A stretch of DNA of 64,000 bases from Xanthomonas cucurbitae (GTDB lineage Bacteria; Pseudomonadota; Gammaproteobacteria; Xanthomonadales; Xanthomonadaceae). Shown here in pieces: positions 38,271 through 47,932 of this stretch. The position numbers and the translations under genes were made by a program. Location of the stretch: assembly GCF_002939885.1 (NCBI RefSeq), contig NZ_MDED01000018.1, forward strand, positions 1 through 64,000, read 5' to 3'. The notes under the pieces were generated by a model, which saw only the letters and a list, made by a program, of their open reading frames with translations, was not told the origin of the DNA and did not search any database. Numbering within the stretch: position 1 is the first letter of the stretch; each line of letters begins with the position of its first letter.

Positions 38271-40633
38271 AGGCGATACGCCTGCATACCCGTATCGCCG
38301 CGCTGGTGGTGCTGGTGGTGCTTGGCACCCAGGTGCTGACCTTTGTCGCGGTGCAGATGGCGACCGAGCGCAGCGTCAAGGCGCAGCTGGCCGAGGAACT
38401 GCTGACCGGTGAACGGGTCTGGCAGCGCATCAACCTGCGCCGCGACGAACAATTGCTGCAAGCGGCGTCGGTTCTGGCCGACGACTTTGGTTTTCGTGCC
38501 GCCGTGGCCAGCGGCGACGTGCCGACCATGCAGTCGGCGCTGCGCAATCACGCTGCACGCATGGATGCGCCCACGGCCTTGTTGCTGGCCCCCGACGGAC
38601 AGTTGCTGACCGGGCTGGAAGACCTGCCGCAGACCGGGCAGCTACGGGCGGTGCAGGCATTGCTGCTGCAGGCACAGCGTCATGGGCGGGCGGTCGGCCT
38701 GGTGGCGCTGGGCGAGCGGGTGGCGCGGGTGGCGGTAGTGCAGGTACTGGCGCCCAACCGGGTGGGCTGGATTGCCATCGGCAACGAATCCGGGCAAGCC
38801 ATCGTGCAGGATTTCCGCACCACTACCGGTCTGGATGTCACGTTCCTCAACGATGCGGCGCCGCCTGGCGTGCTGGCCACCACGCTGGAGCCGGCCGCGC
38901 GCCTGGAATTTGCGCAGCAACTGCACAGCGTGCAGATTGCGCCGGGCGTGGCGGTGCCGCTGACCTTGGGAGACGCGCGGTATCTGCTCAAGCTGCAGCC
39001 GGTGCAGGGAGATCGCCATGTGCAGGTAGTGCTGCAGGCATCGCTGGATCGCGCCATGGCGCCCTACCAGGCGCTCAAGCTGCGCATCCTGCTGCTGGCC
39101 GGGCTGGCCACTGCCGCCGCGCTGGGCGTGGCGGTGGTGCTAGCGCGCGGTGTCAGCAAGCCGGTGGCGCAACTGGTGCAGGCTGCCCGGCGCATCCAGC
39201 GGGGCGACTACCAGACCGCCGTGCAGATGCCGGCCGGCCGCGAATTGGGCGAGCTGGCGCGGAGTTTTGCCAGCATGCAGCAGCAGATCGCCAGTCGCGA
39301 ACAACGCATCCTGCACCAGGCGCGGCACGACGCGCTGACCGGGCTGCCCAACCGGTTGTGGCTACTGGAACGGCTGCAGGAGGTTGTCGAGCAGACCGTG
39401 GCCGCCGACGGCACCGCAGCGGTGTTGATCCTGGACCTGGAGCGCTTCAAGGAACTCAACGACAGCCTGGGCCACGACTTCGCCGACCAGGTGCTGGTGG
39501 AGGTGGGGCAACGCCTGGCCGAGGTCGTGCAGGCGCCGAACATGGTGGGGCGCCTGGGCAGTGACGAATTCATGGTGGTGGTGGCGCAGGCCGACGCCTC
39601 CAGCGTGCAGCAGGATGCGCAGCGTCTGCTGCTGCAGCTGCGTCGCCCGTTGGTCTTGCCGCAGGCGCGCATCCAGCTCGAAGCCAGCATCGGCATCGCC
39701 CTGATCCCCGAGCATGGCGCGGACCCGGACACCTTGTTGCGGCGTGCCGATATCGCGCGCCGCCAGATCGGCGACACCGCCGCCGTTGGCGCCAGCGTGT
39801 ATCGCCTGGGCCAGGACGAACAGCATCTGCGCCGCCTGCGGCTCACCGGCGATCTACGCCAGGCCATCGGCGGCAACGAGTTGACCCTGCGGTTCCAGCC
39901 CAAGATTTGCCTACGTACCGATCGGGTCGAGCAGGTCGAGGTCCTGGTACGCTGGCATCATCCCGGGCTGGGCCCGATCGGTCCGGACGAATTCATTCCG
40001 CTGGCCGAGCACTCCGGGGTGATCCATCCGCTGACCCGTTTCGTGCTGGACGAGGCGCTGCGCTGTCAGGCGCAGTGGCGCCACCAGGGTCTGCAGCTGG
40101 GCATGGCGATCAACCTGTCCGCGCTGGACCTGTCCGATCCGGGCTTGCCCGAGTACGTGCGTGCACGCCTGGAACAGCATGCCGTGCCGGCGCAGTCGAT
40201 CACCCTGGAATTGACCGAAAGTGCATTGATGCGCGATGTGGAAGCGGCGCTGCACATGCTGCATCAACTGCGCAGTGTCGGCGTGCGTCTTTCCATCGAC
40301 GACTTCGGCACCGGCTATTCCTCGTTGGCCCAACTCAAGCGCATGCCGGTGAACGAATTGAAGATCGACAAGAGCTTCGTCATGCAGCTGGCCGAGGGCA
40401 CCGACGATGCCTTCATCGTTCGCAGCACGATCGATCTCGGCCACAACCTCGGCCTGAGCGTGATTGCCGAGGGCGTGGAGAATCAGGCGGCCCTGGCGCT
40501 GCTGCGTGGGTATGGTTGCGACATGGTGCAGGGCTATCTGTATGCGCCGCCGCTGGAACAGGCCGCGTTGGTGGCCTGGTGCACGCGCCAGCTCGGCGGC
40601 GCTGCTCCGGCGCAGGCGGGGCTGCGGCGATGA
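38267..40633 (+). CDS. Membrane sensor with HAMP, degenerate GGDEF and EAL domains (c-di-GMP phosphodiesterase)
   Basis: A 788-residue inner-membrane protein. It has TM1 at about 8-30, a ~240-residue periplasmic sensor domain, TM2 at about 271-294, HAMP at about 296-345, GGDEF at about 350-520 and EAL at about 530-775. The GGDEF motif reads GSDEF (near residue 427), so cyclase activity is doubtful. The EAL domain keeps its catalytic set: EVLVRW, the Asn of INLSALDL, ELTESALM, DDFGTGYSSL, KIDKSFV and AEGVE. It should therefore degrade c-di-GMP. Both ends overlap neighbours by four bases. The periplasmic domain probably reads a signal related to the cupredoxin-like and globin partners; the ligand is unknown. 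Confidence 0.93.
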   Translation: MKAIRLHTRIAALVVLVVLGTQVLTFVAVQMATERSVKAQLAEELLTGERVWQRINLRRDEQLLQAASVLADDFGFRAAVASGDVPTMQSALRNHAARMDAPTALLLAPDGQLLTGLEDLPQTGQLRAVQALLLQAQRHGRAVGLVALGERVARVAVVQVLAPNRVGWIAIGNESGQAIVQDFRTTTGLDVTFLNDAAPPGVLATTLEPAARLEFAQQLHSVQIAPGVAVPLTLGDARYLLKLQPVQGDRHVQVVLQASLDRAMAPYQALKLRILLLAGLATAAALGVAVVLARGVSKPVAQLVQAARRIQRGDYQTAVQMPAGRELGELARSFASMQQQIASREQRILHQARHDALTGLPNRLWLLERLQEVVEQTVAADGTAAVLILDLERFKELNDSLGHDFADQVLVEVGQRLAEVVQAPNMVGRLGSDEFMVVVAQADASSVQQDAQRLLLQLRRPLVLPQARIQLEASIGIALIPEHGADPDTLLRRADIARRQIGDTAAVGASVYRLGQDEQHLRRLRLTGDLRQAIGGNELTLRFQPKICLRTDRVEQVEVLVRWHHPGLGPIGPDEFIPLAEHSGVIHPLTRFVLDEALRCQAQWRHQGLQLGMAINLSALDLSDPGLPEYVRARLEQHAVPAQSITLELTESALMRDVEAALHMLHQLRSVGVRLSIDDFGTGYSSLAQLKRMPVNELKIDKSFVMQLAEGTDDAFIVRSTIDLGHNLGLSVIAEGVENQAALALLRGYGCDMVQGYLYAPPLEQAALVAWCTRQLGGAAPAQAGLRR

Positions 40634-41502
40634 GCCGTGAGCGCTGCTGCCTGGTGCTTGCCACGGCGCTCGGTCTCGCGCTGCTGCCGGCGCAGGCCAT
40701 CGCGGGCGACGGGCGTCTGCTCGCCACAGGCGGCGTGTCCACGATCGAAGGCAGCGCGGGTGGCGGTATCGTGCCGTGGGCGACCTTGGCGGGCTACGGC
40801 ACGCGCGACGAACTTGGCGGTGTAGTGTTCGCCACGCATGTCGATAGCGGCGATTACCAGCTCGACGTGCAGGGTGCGGCATTTACCGTGGGCAACCGCC
40901 TGGAGCTGTCGCTTGCGCGTCAGCGGCTGGATCTGGGCACCTTGCAGGATCGTCTGGCGCTGCCGTGGAATGCGCTGGGCCAGGACGTGTTCGGCGCCAA
41001 GCTACGCGTGCGGGGCGATCTGGTCTACGGCCGTGGCCCGCAGGTCAGCGTGGGCGTGCAATACAAGCGCCTGCGCGATGGCCGTCTGCCGCTGGCGATC
41101 GGCGCCCGCGACGATCACGGTACCGACCTCTACGTCAGTGCCAGCCGCCTCTTGTTGCAGGGCGCAGGCGGCTATCAACTGCTGCTCAACGGCACCGTGC
41201 GCGCAACGCGGGCCAACCAGGGTGGCCTGCTCGGCTTCGGTGGTGACCGGCGTAACAGTGATCGGCTGGTCGCCGAGGTCAGCGCTGCGGTGCTGTTGTC
41301 GCCCGCATGGGTCGTTGGTGTGGAGTATCGCGACAAGCCGGACAATCTGGGCTTTGCGCGCGAACAGGCCTGGGCAGACGGCTTCGTCGCCTGGTTTCCG
41401 AACAAGCATGTCTCGCTGACCGCAGCGTGGGCCGATCTGGGCGACATTGCCACGTTGACCGATCAGCGCGGCCCCTATCTCTCCCTGCAGGTGGCGTTCT
41501 GA
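40630..41502 (+). CDS. DUF3034 family envelope protein, probable outer-membrane beta-barrel
   Basis: A 290-residue exported protein: signal peptide 1 to about 25 (AQAIAG), then alternating beta strands (GRGPQVSVGVQYKRL, YQLLLNGTVRAT, AWVVGVEYRDKPD) ending in the aromatic Phe of SLQVAF, typical of small outer-membrane barrels. The sequence fits the DUF3034 family as I know it (GGVSTIEGSAGGGIVPWATLAGY). The family has no assigned function. The ATG overlaps the preceding TGA, and the stop shares one base with the next start (TGATG). Its place in the operon suggests it admits or holds the signal at the outer membrane. Confidence 0.82.
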   Translation: MSRERCCLVLATALGLALLPAQAIAGDGRLLATGGVSTIEGSAGGGIVPWATLAGYGTRDELGGVVFATHVDSGDYQLDVQGAAFTVGNRLELSLARQRLDLGTLQDRLALPWNALGQDVFGAKLRVRGDLVYGRGPQVSVGVQYKRLRDGRLPLAIGARDDHGTDLYVSASRLLLQGAGGYQLLLNGTVRATRANQGGLLGFGGDRRNSDRLVAEVSAAVLLSPAWVVGVEYRDKPDNLGFAREQAWADGFVAWFPNKHVSLTAAWADLGDIATLTDQRGPYLSLQVAF

Positions 41503-41930
41503 TGAATCGATGGCTGCGTGGTTGCCTGCTGTGCATGCTGTGCCTGCTCGGCGCCTGCGCCACCACGCGCGCGCAGCCGACGTTGTACGACGAGCTCGGC
41601 GGGCAGGCCGGTGTCGAGGCCCTGGTGGAGACGATGTTGTCGCGCATTGCCGACGACCAGCGCATCGTCGGCACGTTCGCGCGCGTCAACATCGTCATGC
41701 TCAACGCCCGCCTGGTGCAGAAGTTCTGTCACGTTGCCGATGGCCCGTGCCCGGACACCGCCAAGTCGATGCAGCAGGCGCATGCGCACCTGGCCATCCG
41801 CGAGGCGGATTTCAATGCCCTGGTCGAGGATCTGAACTGGGCGATGGACCAACGCAAAATCCCCCGTCGCACCCAGAACCGCTTGTTGGCGCGACTGGCT
41901 GCGATGCATGGGGAGATCGTCAATCATTGA
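41502..41930 (+). CDS. Group 1 truncated-haemoglobin lipoprotein
   Basis: A 142-residue truncated globin with a lipoprotein signal: lipobox LGAC with Cys19, so it is anchored to a membrane outside the cytoplasm. YDELGGQAGVEALV is the trHb N-terminal signature. The proximal haem ligand is His94 in SMQQAHAHLAI, and FNALVEDL follows as in group 1 proteins. An extracytoplasmic globin is unusual; most truncated globins are cytosolic and handle NO or O2. It is the last gene of the four-gene operon, which supports a gas- or haem-related signal for the membrane c-di-GMP protein. Confidence 0.88.
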   Translation: MNRWLRGCLLCMLCLLGACATTRAQPTLYDELGGQAGVEALVETMLSRIADDQRIVGTFARVNIVMLNARLVQKFCHVADGPCPDTAKSMQQAHAHLAIREADFNALVEDLNWAMDQRKIPRRTQNRLLARLAAMHGEIVNH

Positions 41931-42008
41931 GCCGCGCGTGTTGCAGCAGGCGGGCTGGGCGACTTCGCTGCCCACGCGGCGGCGAGGTGCCGCCGGTGCA
42001 TGGCAGGC

Positions 42009-42809
42009 TCACTGCAATGGCCGCACCCGATGCGAGCCGCGCGCCATCAGGCGCAAGGCCAGCGCATGCGGTAACACGCGCAGCGCCGCATTGACCAGGC
42101 GATAGCGCCACCCTGGCACCGCCAGCACCTGCCCGCGCTCCAGCGCGGCGATGCCGTAGTCGGCCACCGCATCGGCCTGCAGCCAGGCCCAGCCGGGCAG
42201 GGTGGACATCGCCTCGCGGGTGCCGGTGACGTCGTGGAATTCCGACCACGCAAAGCCCGGGCACAGGGCGCAGACTTTCACCGCACAGTCGGCGTTTTCC
42301 AGTGCCAGTGATTCGCTGAAGCGCAGCAGGAAGCTCTTGCTGGCCGCATACAGCGTCTGCCCGTCGGCACCGGGGGTGAGCGCAGCGAACGAGGCCACGT
42401 TGAGAATGCGCCCCTGGCCGCTGGCGCGAATCATCGGCAACAACCGCCAGGTGAGTTCGCACACCGCGCCGATCATTACCTGTAGAAAGCGCGCATGCGC
42501 GGCCCAGTCGTTGTGCAGATACCGCTCTGGCACGCCGTAGCCGGCATTGTTGACCAGCGTGCCCACCGTCCAGCCTTCGCGCTGGATCTGCGCAACCAGC
42601 CTCTGCGCCGCCGCCGGGTCGGCCAGGTCGGCCGGCAGGATCTCCACGCGCACCCGCGTGCCCAGTTCGGCGGCCAGTGCCTGCAGCCGGTCCACCCGCC
42701 GCGCGGTCAGGATCAACGGCACGCCTCGCCTGGCGTAGGCTCGCGCGATCTCGCGGCCAATGCCGCTGGAGGCGCCGGTAATCAAGGCGAAGACAGGTGA
42801 ATCGGACAT
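42009..42809 (-). CDS. Short-chain dehydrogenase/reductase
   Basis: A 266-residue classical SDR. NAD(P) binding is by TGASSGIG near residue 12 with Arg residues after it (TARRVDRLQ), suggesting NADP. NNAGYG is near residue 87, the Ser of LNVASFAA near residue 137, and YAASK carries the catalytic Tyr and Lys near residue 154. The C-terminal part is helical and Arg-rich. It belongs to the YqjQ/DltE-like group of SDRs without defined substrate. It is convergent with the globin gene and divergent from tpiA. Confidence 0.88.
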   Translation of the reverse strand: MSDSPVFALITGASSGIGREIARAYARRGVPLILTARRVDRLQALAAELGTRVRVEILPADLADPAAAQRLVAQIQREGWTVGTLVNNAGYGVPERYLHNDWAAHARFLQVMIGAVCELTWRLLPMIRASGQGRILNVASFAALTPGADGQTLYAASKSFLLRFSESLALENADCAVKVCALCPGFAWSEFHDVTGTREAMSTLPGWAWLQADAVADYGIAALERGQVLAVPGWRYRLVNAALRVLPHALALRLMARGSHRVRPLQ

Positions 42810-42921
42810 GCTGGGTTCCTGGCGAGGAAGGAATGGGACATTGGTCGGACACCGGTGTGTCGGCTGTCGTCAGGCCATGGGCTATTCTGTCACCTGTCTT
42901 CAACTCAGGAACCTGCGCCTG

Positions 42922-43677
42922 ATGCGTCGCAAACTCGTTGCCGGAAACTGGAAGCTGCATGGCAGCCGCGCCTTCGCCACCGAACTGGTGGCCAAGCTCG
43001 CCGCGCACATGCCCCTGGAGGGTGTCGATGTCGTCATCCTGCCGCCCCTGCCTTACCTCGGCGACCTGATCGAGGATTTCGAGGCCCACCACCTTTCCTT
43101 CGGCGCCCAGGACGTCAGCAGCAACGAGAAGGGCGCATACACCGGCGAGGTCTCGGCCACCATGCTGGTGGACGTGGGCGCCGAATACGGCCTGGTCGGC
43201 CATTCCGAGCGGCGCCAGTACCATCATGAATCCAGCGAGCTGGTGGCACGCAAGTTTGCTGCCGCCATCCACGCTGGGCTCAGGCCGGTGCTGTGCGTGG
43301 GCGAATCGCTGGAACAGCGTGAAGCCGGTCAGACCGAGGCAATCCTACGTGCCCAGCTCGAGCCGGTGATCGCCTTGGTCGGTGGTAAAGGCTTCGAGCG
43401 GGCCGTGCTCGCGTATGAGCCGATCTGGGCGATCGGCACCGGGCGCACCGCCAGTCCGGCGCAGGCCCAGGCCGTGCATGCCTTCCTGCGTGGCGAAGTG
43501 GCGAAAACGGATGCTAGAATCGCCGATTCCCTGCCCATCCTGTACGGGGGCAGTGTCAAGGCCGACAACGCCGCCGAGCTGTTTGCGCAGCCTGACGTCG
43601 ATGGCGGGCTGGTCGGGGGCGCGTCGCTGGTCGCCGAAGATTTCCTGGCCATCGCGCGTGCGGCGGCCGCTCGTTAA
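42922..43677 (+). CDS. tpiA: Triosephosphate isomerase
   Basis: A 251-residue glycolytic TIM barrel. Catalytic residues are Lys12-equivalent in GNWKLHG, His94 in LVGHSERRQYHHES and Glu166 in AYEPIWAIGTG. The phosphate loop LYGGSVKADN is present. The ATG at 42922 gives the standard N-terminus (RRKLVAGNWK); an open extension upstream has no family match. TATTCT at 42882-42887 is a possible -10. secG follows after 33 bases, the tpiA-secG order seen in many gammaproteobacteria. Confidence 0.97.
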   Translation: MRRKLVAGNWKLHGSRAFATELVAKLAAHMPLEGVDVVILPPLPYLGDLIEDFEAHHLSFGAQDVSSNEKGAYTGEVSATMLVDVGAEYGLVGHSERRQYHHESSELVARKFAAAIHAGLRPVLCVGESLEQREAGQTEAILRAQLEPVIALVGGKGFERAVLAYEPIWAIGTGRTASPAQAQAVHAFLRGEVAKTDARIADSLPILYGGSVKADNAAELFAQPDVDGGLVGGASLVAEDFLAIARAAAAR

Positions 43678-43710
43678 CCCATTTAGTTTTGTCCGGGGAC
43701 GGATTTCGAA

Positions 43711-44172
43711 ATGCTGATGTTGATCCTCAATGTGGTCTACGTACTGGTCGCGCTGGCGATGATTGCGCTGATCCTGATGCAGCGTGGTGCCGGTGCTGCG
43801 GCCGGGTCCGGTTTCGGTGCGGGTGCGTCGGGCACGGTGTTCGGGTCGCAAGGGTCGTCGAACTTCCTGTCCAAGTCGACCAAGTGGCTGGCGGTGGTGT
43901 TCTTCAGTATCAGCCTGTTCATGGCCTGGTATGCCACGCATGGTGCCCGTCCGACCGACCAGAACCTGGGTGTGATGTCGCAATCTGCCTCCCCGGCGCC
44001 AGCAGCGGCCGGCGAGCTGAGCAAGCCCGTTCCGCAAGCCCCGGCTGCCGGTGCGGTGCCGACCGCTCCTGCGCAGTCCTTGCCTGCTGCTGCTCCCGCG
44101 CAGCCCGCGCCGACGCAGCAGGTACCTGCGTCCAGCGAAGAAAACGCTTCAGAGCCAGCACAAAAACGCTGA
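43711..44172 (+). CDS. secG: Preprotein translocase subunit SecG
   Basis: A 153-residue inner-membrane partner of SecYE. There are two helices (about 3-22 and 52-72) separated by the conserved Gly-rich loop QRGAGAAAGSGFGAGASGTVFGSQG. The C-terminal ~75 residues are a Pro/Ala/Gln-rich tail that makes the protein about 40 residues longer than E. coli SecG. It is part of the tpiA-secG-tRNA-Leu cluster leading into the nuo operon. Confidence 0.95.
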   Translation: MLMLILNVVYVLVALAMIALILMQRGAGAAAGSGFGAGASGTVFGSQGSSNFLSKSTKWLAVVFFSISLFMAWYATHGARPTDQNLGVMSQSASPAPAAAGELSKPVPQAPAAGAVPTAPAQSLPAAAPAQPAPTQQVPASSEENASEPAQKR

Positions 44173-44179
44173 AGCCGGT

Positions 44180-44185
44180 TACAAT
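44180..44185 (+). promoter_or_regulatory. Probable -10 of the tRNA-Leu promoter
   Basis: TACAAT followed by a GC-rich discriminator (acgccgcgc), 36 bases before the tRNA. This discriminator type is common at stringently controlled stable-RNA promoters. The -35 is unclear. Confidence 0.4.
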
Positions 44186-44221
44186 ACGCCGCGCACTGGG
44201 ATGCCCAGCGGCGCAACGTAT

Positions 44222-44306
44222 GCCCAGGTGGCGGAATTGGTAGACGCACTACCTTGAGGTGGTAGCGACTTAGGTCGTAGGGGTTCGAGTCCCCTCTTGG
44301 GCACCA
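44222..44306 (+). tRNA. tRNA-Leu, anticodon GAG
   Basis: An 85-nt class II tRNA. The acceptor stem GCCCAGG pairs with CTTGGGC, then A and an encoded CCA. The D-arm has GGTAGACGC. The anticodon stem CTACC/GGTAG holds the loop TTGAGGT, giving anticodon GAG (reads CUC and CUU). The long variable arm is CGAC-TTAG-GTCG, and the T-arm contains GGTTCGAGTCC. It lies between secG and nuoA. Confidence 0.97.
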
Positions 44307-44410
44307 TTGTTTGGCTGCAGTTCCTGCGCATGCGGTTTGCCGCGCGCGGGGTCTGCCTATACCCCATGCCGGCACGCGGCGCGTGCGGGCAGAGGCAAGA
44401 GAGAATCGCT

Positions 44411-44767
44411 GTGCTGGCCGAATATTTGCCGAGTCTGCTGTTTCTGGTTGTCGCCACTGGCATCGGCATCGTGCTGATGCTGATTGGCCGGTTCCTCGCT
44501 CCGCGCAGCCCGGATGCGCGCAAGCTCTCGCCGTACGAGTGTGGCTTCGAGGCATTCGAAGACGCGCGCATGAAGTTCGATGTGCGCTACTACCTCATCG
44601 CGATCCAGTTCATCGTGTTCGACCTGGAAATCATCTTCATCGTGCCGTGGACGCAGGTGTTCATGGAGATTGGCGCACGCTCGCTGGTCACCATGGGGCT
44701 GTTCGTCGGCATGTTGTTCCTCGGCTTTATCTACGTGTGGAAGAAGGGAGCGCTGGAATGGGAGTGA
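44411..44767 (+). CDS. nuoA: NADH-quinone oxidoreductase subunit A
   Basis: A 118-residue membrane subunit of complex I with three helices. [12 protein letters not shown] (near residue 40) is the conserved loop near the quinone site, and [11 protein letters not shown] follows. The start is a GTG at 44411 with GAGAG upstream, giving MLAEYLPS. It begins the 14-gene nuo operon. Its 3' end overlaps nuoB by ten bases. Confidence 0.95.
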   Translation: MLAEYLPSLLFLVVATGIGIVLMLIGRFLAPRSPDARKLSPYECGFEAFEDARMKFDVRYYLIAIQFIVFDLEIIFIVPWTQVFMEIGARSLVTMGLFVGMLFLGFIYVWKKGALEWE

Positions 44768-45312
44768 TTCAGACCCTGGATCGTCTGATGACCAACCCGA
44801 TGCCGGAAGGCCGGGTGGAAGACATCCTGCGCCCGGAAGGCGAAAACCCGCTGCTGGAAAAGGGCTATGTCACCACCAGCGTCGATGCGCTGTTGAACTG
44901 GGCACGCACCGGCTCGATGTGGCCGATGACGTTCGGTCTGGCCTGTTGTGCGGTCGAGATGATGCATGCCGGTGCCGCGCGTCTGGACCTTGACCGCTAC
45001 GGCGTGGTGTTCCGCCCTTCGCCGCGCCAGTCCGATGTGATGATCGTGGCCGGGACCCTGGTCAACAAGATGGCCCCGGCGCTGCGCAAGGTCTACGACC
45101 AGATGCCCGATCCCAAGTGGGTCATCTCGATGGGCAGCTGCGCCAATGGCGGTGGCTACTATCACTATTCGTATTCGGTGGTGCGCGGTTGCGATCGCAT
45201 CGTGCCGGTGGACATCTACGTCCCGGGCTGCCCGCCGACCGCCGAGGCGCTGGTCTACGGCATCCTGCAGCTGCAGAAGAAGATCTGGCGTACCCAGACC
45301 ATCGCACGCTGA
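44758..45312 (+). CDS. nuoB: NADH-quinone oxidoreductase subunit B
   Basis: A 184-residue peripheral-arm subunit that carries the terminal N2 [4Fe-4S] cluster next to the quinone pocket. Ligands are the adjacent Cys63 and Cys64 (LACCAVEMM), Cys128 (MGSCANGGG) and Cys158 ([11 protein letters not shown]). ATG 44758 overlaps the nuoA end by ten bases. Confidence 0.97.
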   Translation: MGVIQTLDRLMTNPMPEGRVEDILRPEGENPLLEKGYVTTSVDALLNWARTGSMWPMTFGLACCAVEMMHAGAARLDLDRYGVVFRPSPRQSDVMIVAGTLVNKMAPALRKVYDQMPDPKWVISMGSCANGGGYYHYSYSVVRGCDRIVPVDIYVPGCPPTAEALVYGILQLQKKIWRTQTIAR

Positions 45313-45348
45313 CACCCGTCTTCTTCTACCGAGAGCAGCCAAGCCCCC

Positions 45349-46101
45349 ATGGCAGAGCAAGCATCCTCCTTCACTGACCGACTTGCGGCACGTTTCGCCG
45401 GTGCGCAGATCGCCGTGGTATTGCCGCGCGGCGAAGTGACGCTGGAAGTGTCTGCCGCCGATTGGCACGCGACCTGTCTTGCGCTGCGCGACGAGCTCGG
45501 TTTCGAGCAGCTCAGCGACCTGTGCGGCGTCGATTACCTGGGTTATGGCAGCGCCGAATGGGACACCGCCGACGTGTCCTCGCAGGGCTTCAGTCGCGGC
45601 GTCGAAGGCAAGGCACTTGGCCGCTTCGCCTGGGGCGAATTCCCCAGCGAGGAAACCTCTGATGGCGCGCAGCCACAGCAGCTGCCCAAGCAGCGCTTTG
45701 CGGTGGTCGCGCAGCTGATTTCCTATCAGCACAACCAGCGTCTGCGCGTGCGTTGCTACGCACCGGACGAACAGGTGCCGGTGGTGGCGTCGGTGACCGA
45801 CATCTGGCCGGGCGTGAACTGGTTCGAGCGCGAAGCGTTCGACCTGTTCGGCATCGTGTTCGATGGTCACCCGGATCTGCGCCGCATCCTGACCGACTAT
45901 GGATTCGTCGGCCATCCGTTCCGCAAGGATTTCCCGCTGATCGGCAACGTCGAAGTGCGCTACGACGAAGAGCGCAAGCGCGTGGTGTACGAACCGGTGA
46001 CCTCGGTCGAGCCGCGCGTCGGCGTGCCGCGCGTGATCCGCGACGACGCCCGTTATGAGACTGCCGCCGGTGAAGTGGGCAAGTCGGAGACTGCCAAGTG
46101 A
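45349..46101 (+). CDS. nuoC: NADH-quinone oxidoreductase subunit C
   Basis: A 250-residue 30-kDa-type subunit of the peripheral arm. Signature: [34 protein letters not shown] near residues 155-190, then HPFRKDFPL. It is separate from nuoD, unlike the NuoCD fusion of E. coli. An acidic and Gln-rich insertion (residues 80-125) distinguishes it from shorter homologues. Its TGA overlaps the nuoD GTG. Confidence 0.95.
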   Translation: MAEQASSFTDRLAARFAGAQIAVVLPRGEVTLEVSAADWHATCLALRDELGFEQLSDLCGVDYLGYGSAEWDTADVSSQGFSRGVEGKALGRFAWGEFPSEETSDGAQPQQLPKQRFAVVAQLISYQHNQRLRVRCYAPDEQVPVVASVTDIWPGVNWFEREAFDLFGIVFDGHPDLRRILTDYGFVGHPFRKDFPLIGNVEVRYDEERKRVVYEPVTSVEPRVGVPRVIRDDARYETAAGEVGKSETAK

Positions 46102-47405
46102 GTGAGTTCCGCCAGGCAACCGATGCCTTCGCGAGCAATCCTGTCGAAAGCAAGCAGGAAATCCGCAACTACACGATGAACTTCGGGCCGCAGCATCCTG
46201 CGGCGCACGGCGTGCTGCGCCTGATCCTGGAAATGGACGGCGAAACCGTGGTGCGCGCCGATCCGCATATCGGCCTGCTGCACCGTGGCACCGAGAAGCT
46301 GGCCGAATCCAAGCCGTTCAATCAGTCGGTGCCGTACATGGACCGTCTGGACTACGTGTCGATGATGTGCAACGAGCATGCCTATGTGCGCGCGATCGAG
46401 TCCTTGATGGGCATCGAGGCGCCCGAGCGTGCGCAGTACATCCGCACCATGTTCGACGAGATCACACGCATCAAGAACCACTTGATGTGGGTCGGTTCCA
46501 ACGCACTCGATCTGGGCGCAATGGCGGTGATGCTGTACGCATTCCGCGAGCGCGAAGAGCTGATGGACGTGTACGAGGCGGTCAGCGGCGCGCGCATGCA
46601 CGCGGCCTACTACCGCCCGGGTGGCGTCTACCGCGATCTGCCCGATCGCATGCCGCAGTACAAGGAATCGCGCTGGCACAAGGGTGGGGCGCTGAAGAAG
46701 CGCAACGCCGGTCGTGAAGGCACCATGCTGGACTTCCTGGAGGAGTTCACCAACACCTTCCCGTCGCGCGTGGACGAATACGAAACCCTGCTGACCGACA
46801 ACCGCATCTGGAAGCAGCGCACCGTGGATGTGGGCATCATCAGCCCGGACCTGGCGCGTGCCTGGGGCATGACCGGTCCGATGTTGCGTGGTTCGGGCAT
46901 CGAGTGGGATCTGCGCAAGAAGCAGCCGTACGCCAAGTACGATGCGGTGGACTTCGACATCCCGGTCGGCACCAACGGCGATTGCTACGACCGCTACCTG
47001 GTCCGCGTGGCCGAGATGCGCGAGTCCAATCGCATCATCAAGCAGTGCGTGACCTGGCTCAAGGCCAACCCAGGCCCGGTCATGGTGCCCAATTTCAAGG
47101 TCGCTCCGCCCAGCCGCGAAGGCATGAAGGACGACATGGAAGCGCTGATCCATCACTTCAAGCTGTTCAGTGAAGGCTACTGCGTGCCAGCCGGCGAAAC
47201 CTATAGCGCGGTCGAAGCGCCCAAGGGCGAGTTCGGCTGCTACCTGCTGTCCGATGGCGCCAACAAGCCGTTCCGCGTGCATCTGCGCGCGCCGGGCTTT
47301 GCGCATCTGTCGTCGATGGACGCCGTGGTGCGTGGCTATCTGCTGGCCGACGTCGTGGCGATGATCGGTACTTACGATTTGGTTTTCGGTGAGGTTGACC
47401 GATGA
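46098..47405 (+). CDS. nuoD: NADH-quinone oxidoreductase subunit D
   Basis: A 435-residue 49-kDa-type subunit that lines the quinone-reaction cavity. [15 protein letters not shown] near residue 30 contains the conserved His. [16 protein letters not shown] and the C-terminal [10 protein letters not shown] are family marks. The start is a GTG overlapping nuoC (GTGA), and the stop overlaps the nuoE ATG (ATGA). Confidence 0.97.
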   Translation: MSEFRQATDAFASNPVESKQEIRNYTMNFGPQHPAAHGVLRLILEMDGETVVRADPHIGLLHRGTEKLAESKPFNQSVPYMDRLDYVSMMCNEHAYVRAIESLMGIEAPERAQYIRTMFDEITRIKNHLMWVGSNALDLGAMAVMLYAFREREELMDVYEAVSGARMHAAYYRPGGVYRDLPDRMPQYKESRWHKGGALKKRNAGREGTMLDFLEEFTNTFPSRVDEYETLLTDNRIWKQRTVDVGIISPDLARAWGMTGPMLRGSGIEWDLRKKQPYAKYDAVDFDIPVGTNGDCYDRYLVRVAEMRESNRIIKQCVTWLKANPGPVMVPNFKVAPPSREGMKDDMEALIHHFKLFSEGYCVPAGETYSAVEAPKGEFGCYLLSDGANKPFRVHLRAPGFAHLSSMDAVVRGYLLADVVAMIGTYDLVFGEVDR

Positions 47406-47929
47406 AGGCGACGGGTAATTTCGAAGCGGCGCGCGACGTCGATCCGCAGGTGGTGCTGAGCGACAAGACGCGCGCGCACATCGATCATTGGCTGGCCAAG
47501 TTCCCGCCCGACCGCAAACGGTCGGCGGTGCTGCAGGGCCTGCACGCTGCGCAGGAACAGAACCAGGGCTGGCTGACCGACGAGTTGATCGTCGGCGTGG
47601 CCAAGTACCTGGAACTGCCGCCGGTGTGGGCCTATGAGGTCGCCAGTTTCTACTCGATGTTCGAGACCGAAAAGGTCGGCCGCCACAATGTGGCGTTCTG
47701 CACCAACATCAGCTGCTGGCTCAACGGCGCCGAAGATCTGCTGGCGCACGCGGAGAAGAAGCTGGGTTGCAAGTTGGGTCAGTCGACGGCCGATGGCCGC
47801 GTCTACCTCAAGCGAGAAGAAGAGTGCCTGGCGGCCTGTTCCGCAGCGCCGATGATGGTCATCAACGGCCATTACCACGAGCACCTGACGAAAGAGAAGG
47901 TCGACGCGCTGCTGGACGGGCTGGAATAA
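47402..47929 (+). CDS. nuoE: NADH-quinone oxidoreductase subunit E
   Basis: A 175-residue thioredoxin-like subunit of the NADH-oxidising module holding the N1a [2Fe-2S] cluster. The ligands are Cys100, Cys105, Cys142 and Cys146, the expected Cx4C and Cx3C pattern. Its start is coupled to nuoD. Confidence 0.96.
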   Translation: MKATGNFEAARDVDPQVVLSDKTRAHIDHWLAKFPPDRKRSAVLQGLHAAQEQNQGWLTDELIVGVAKYLELPPVWAYEVASFYSMFETEKVGRHNVAFCTNISCWLNGAEDLLAHAEKKLGCKLGQSTADGRVYLKREEECLAACSAAPMMVINGHYHEHLTKEKVDALLDGLE

Positions 47930-47932
47930 GAC

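Noticed and set aside
38267-40633. Active diguanylate cyclase
   Set aside because: The cyclase motif is GSDEF, so synthesis activity cannot be claimed; only the EAL half keeps its catalytic residues.
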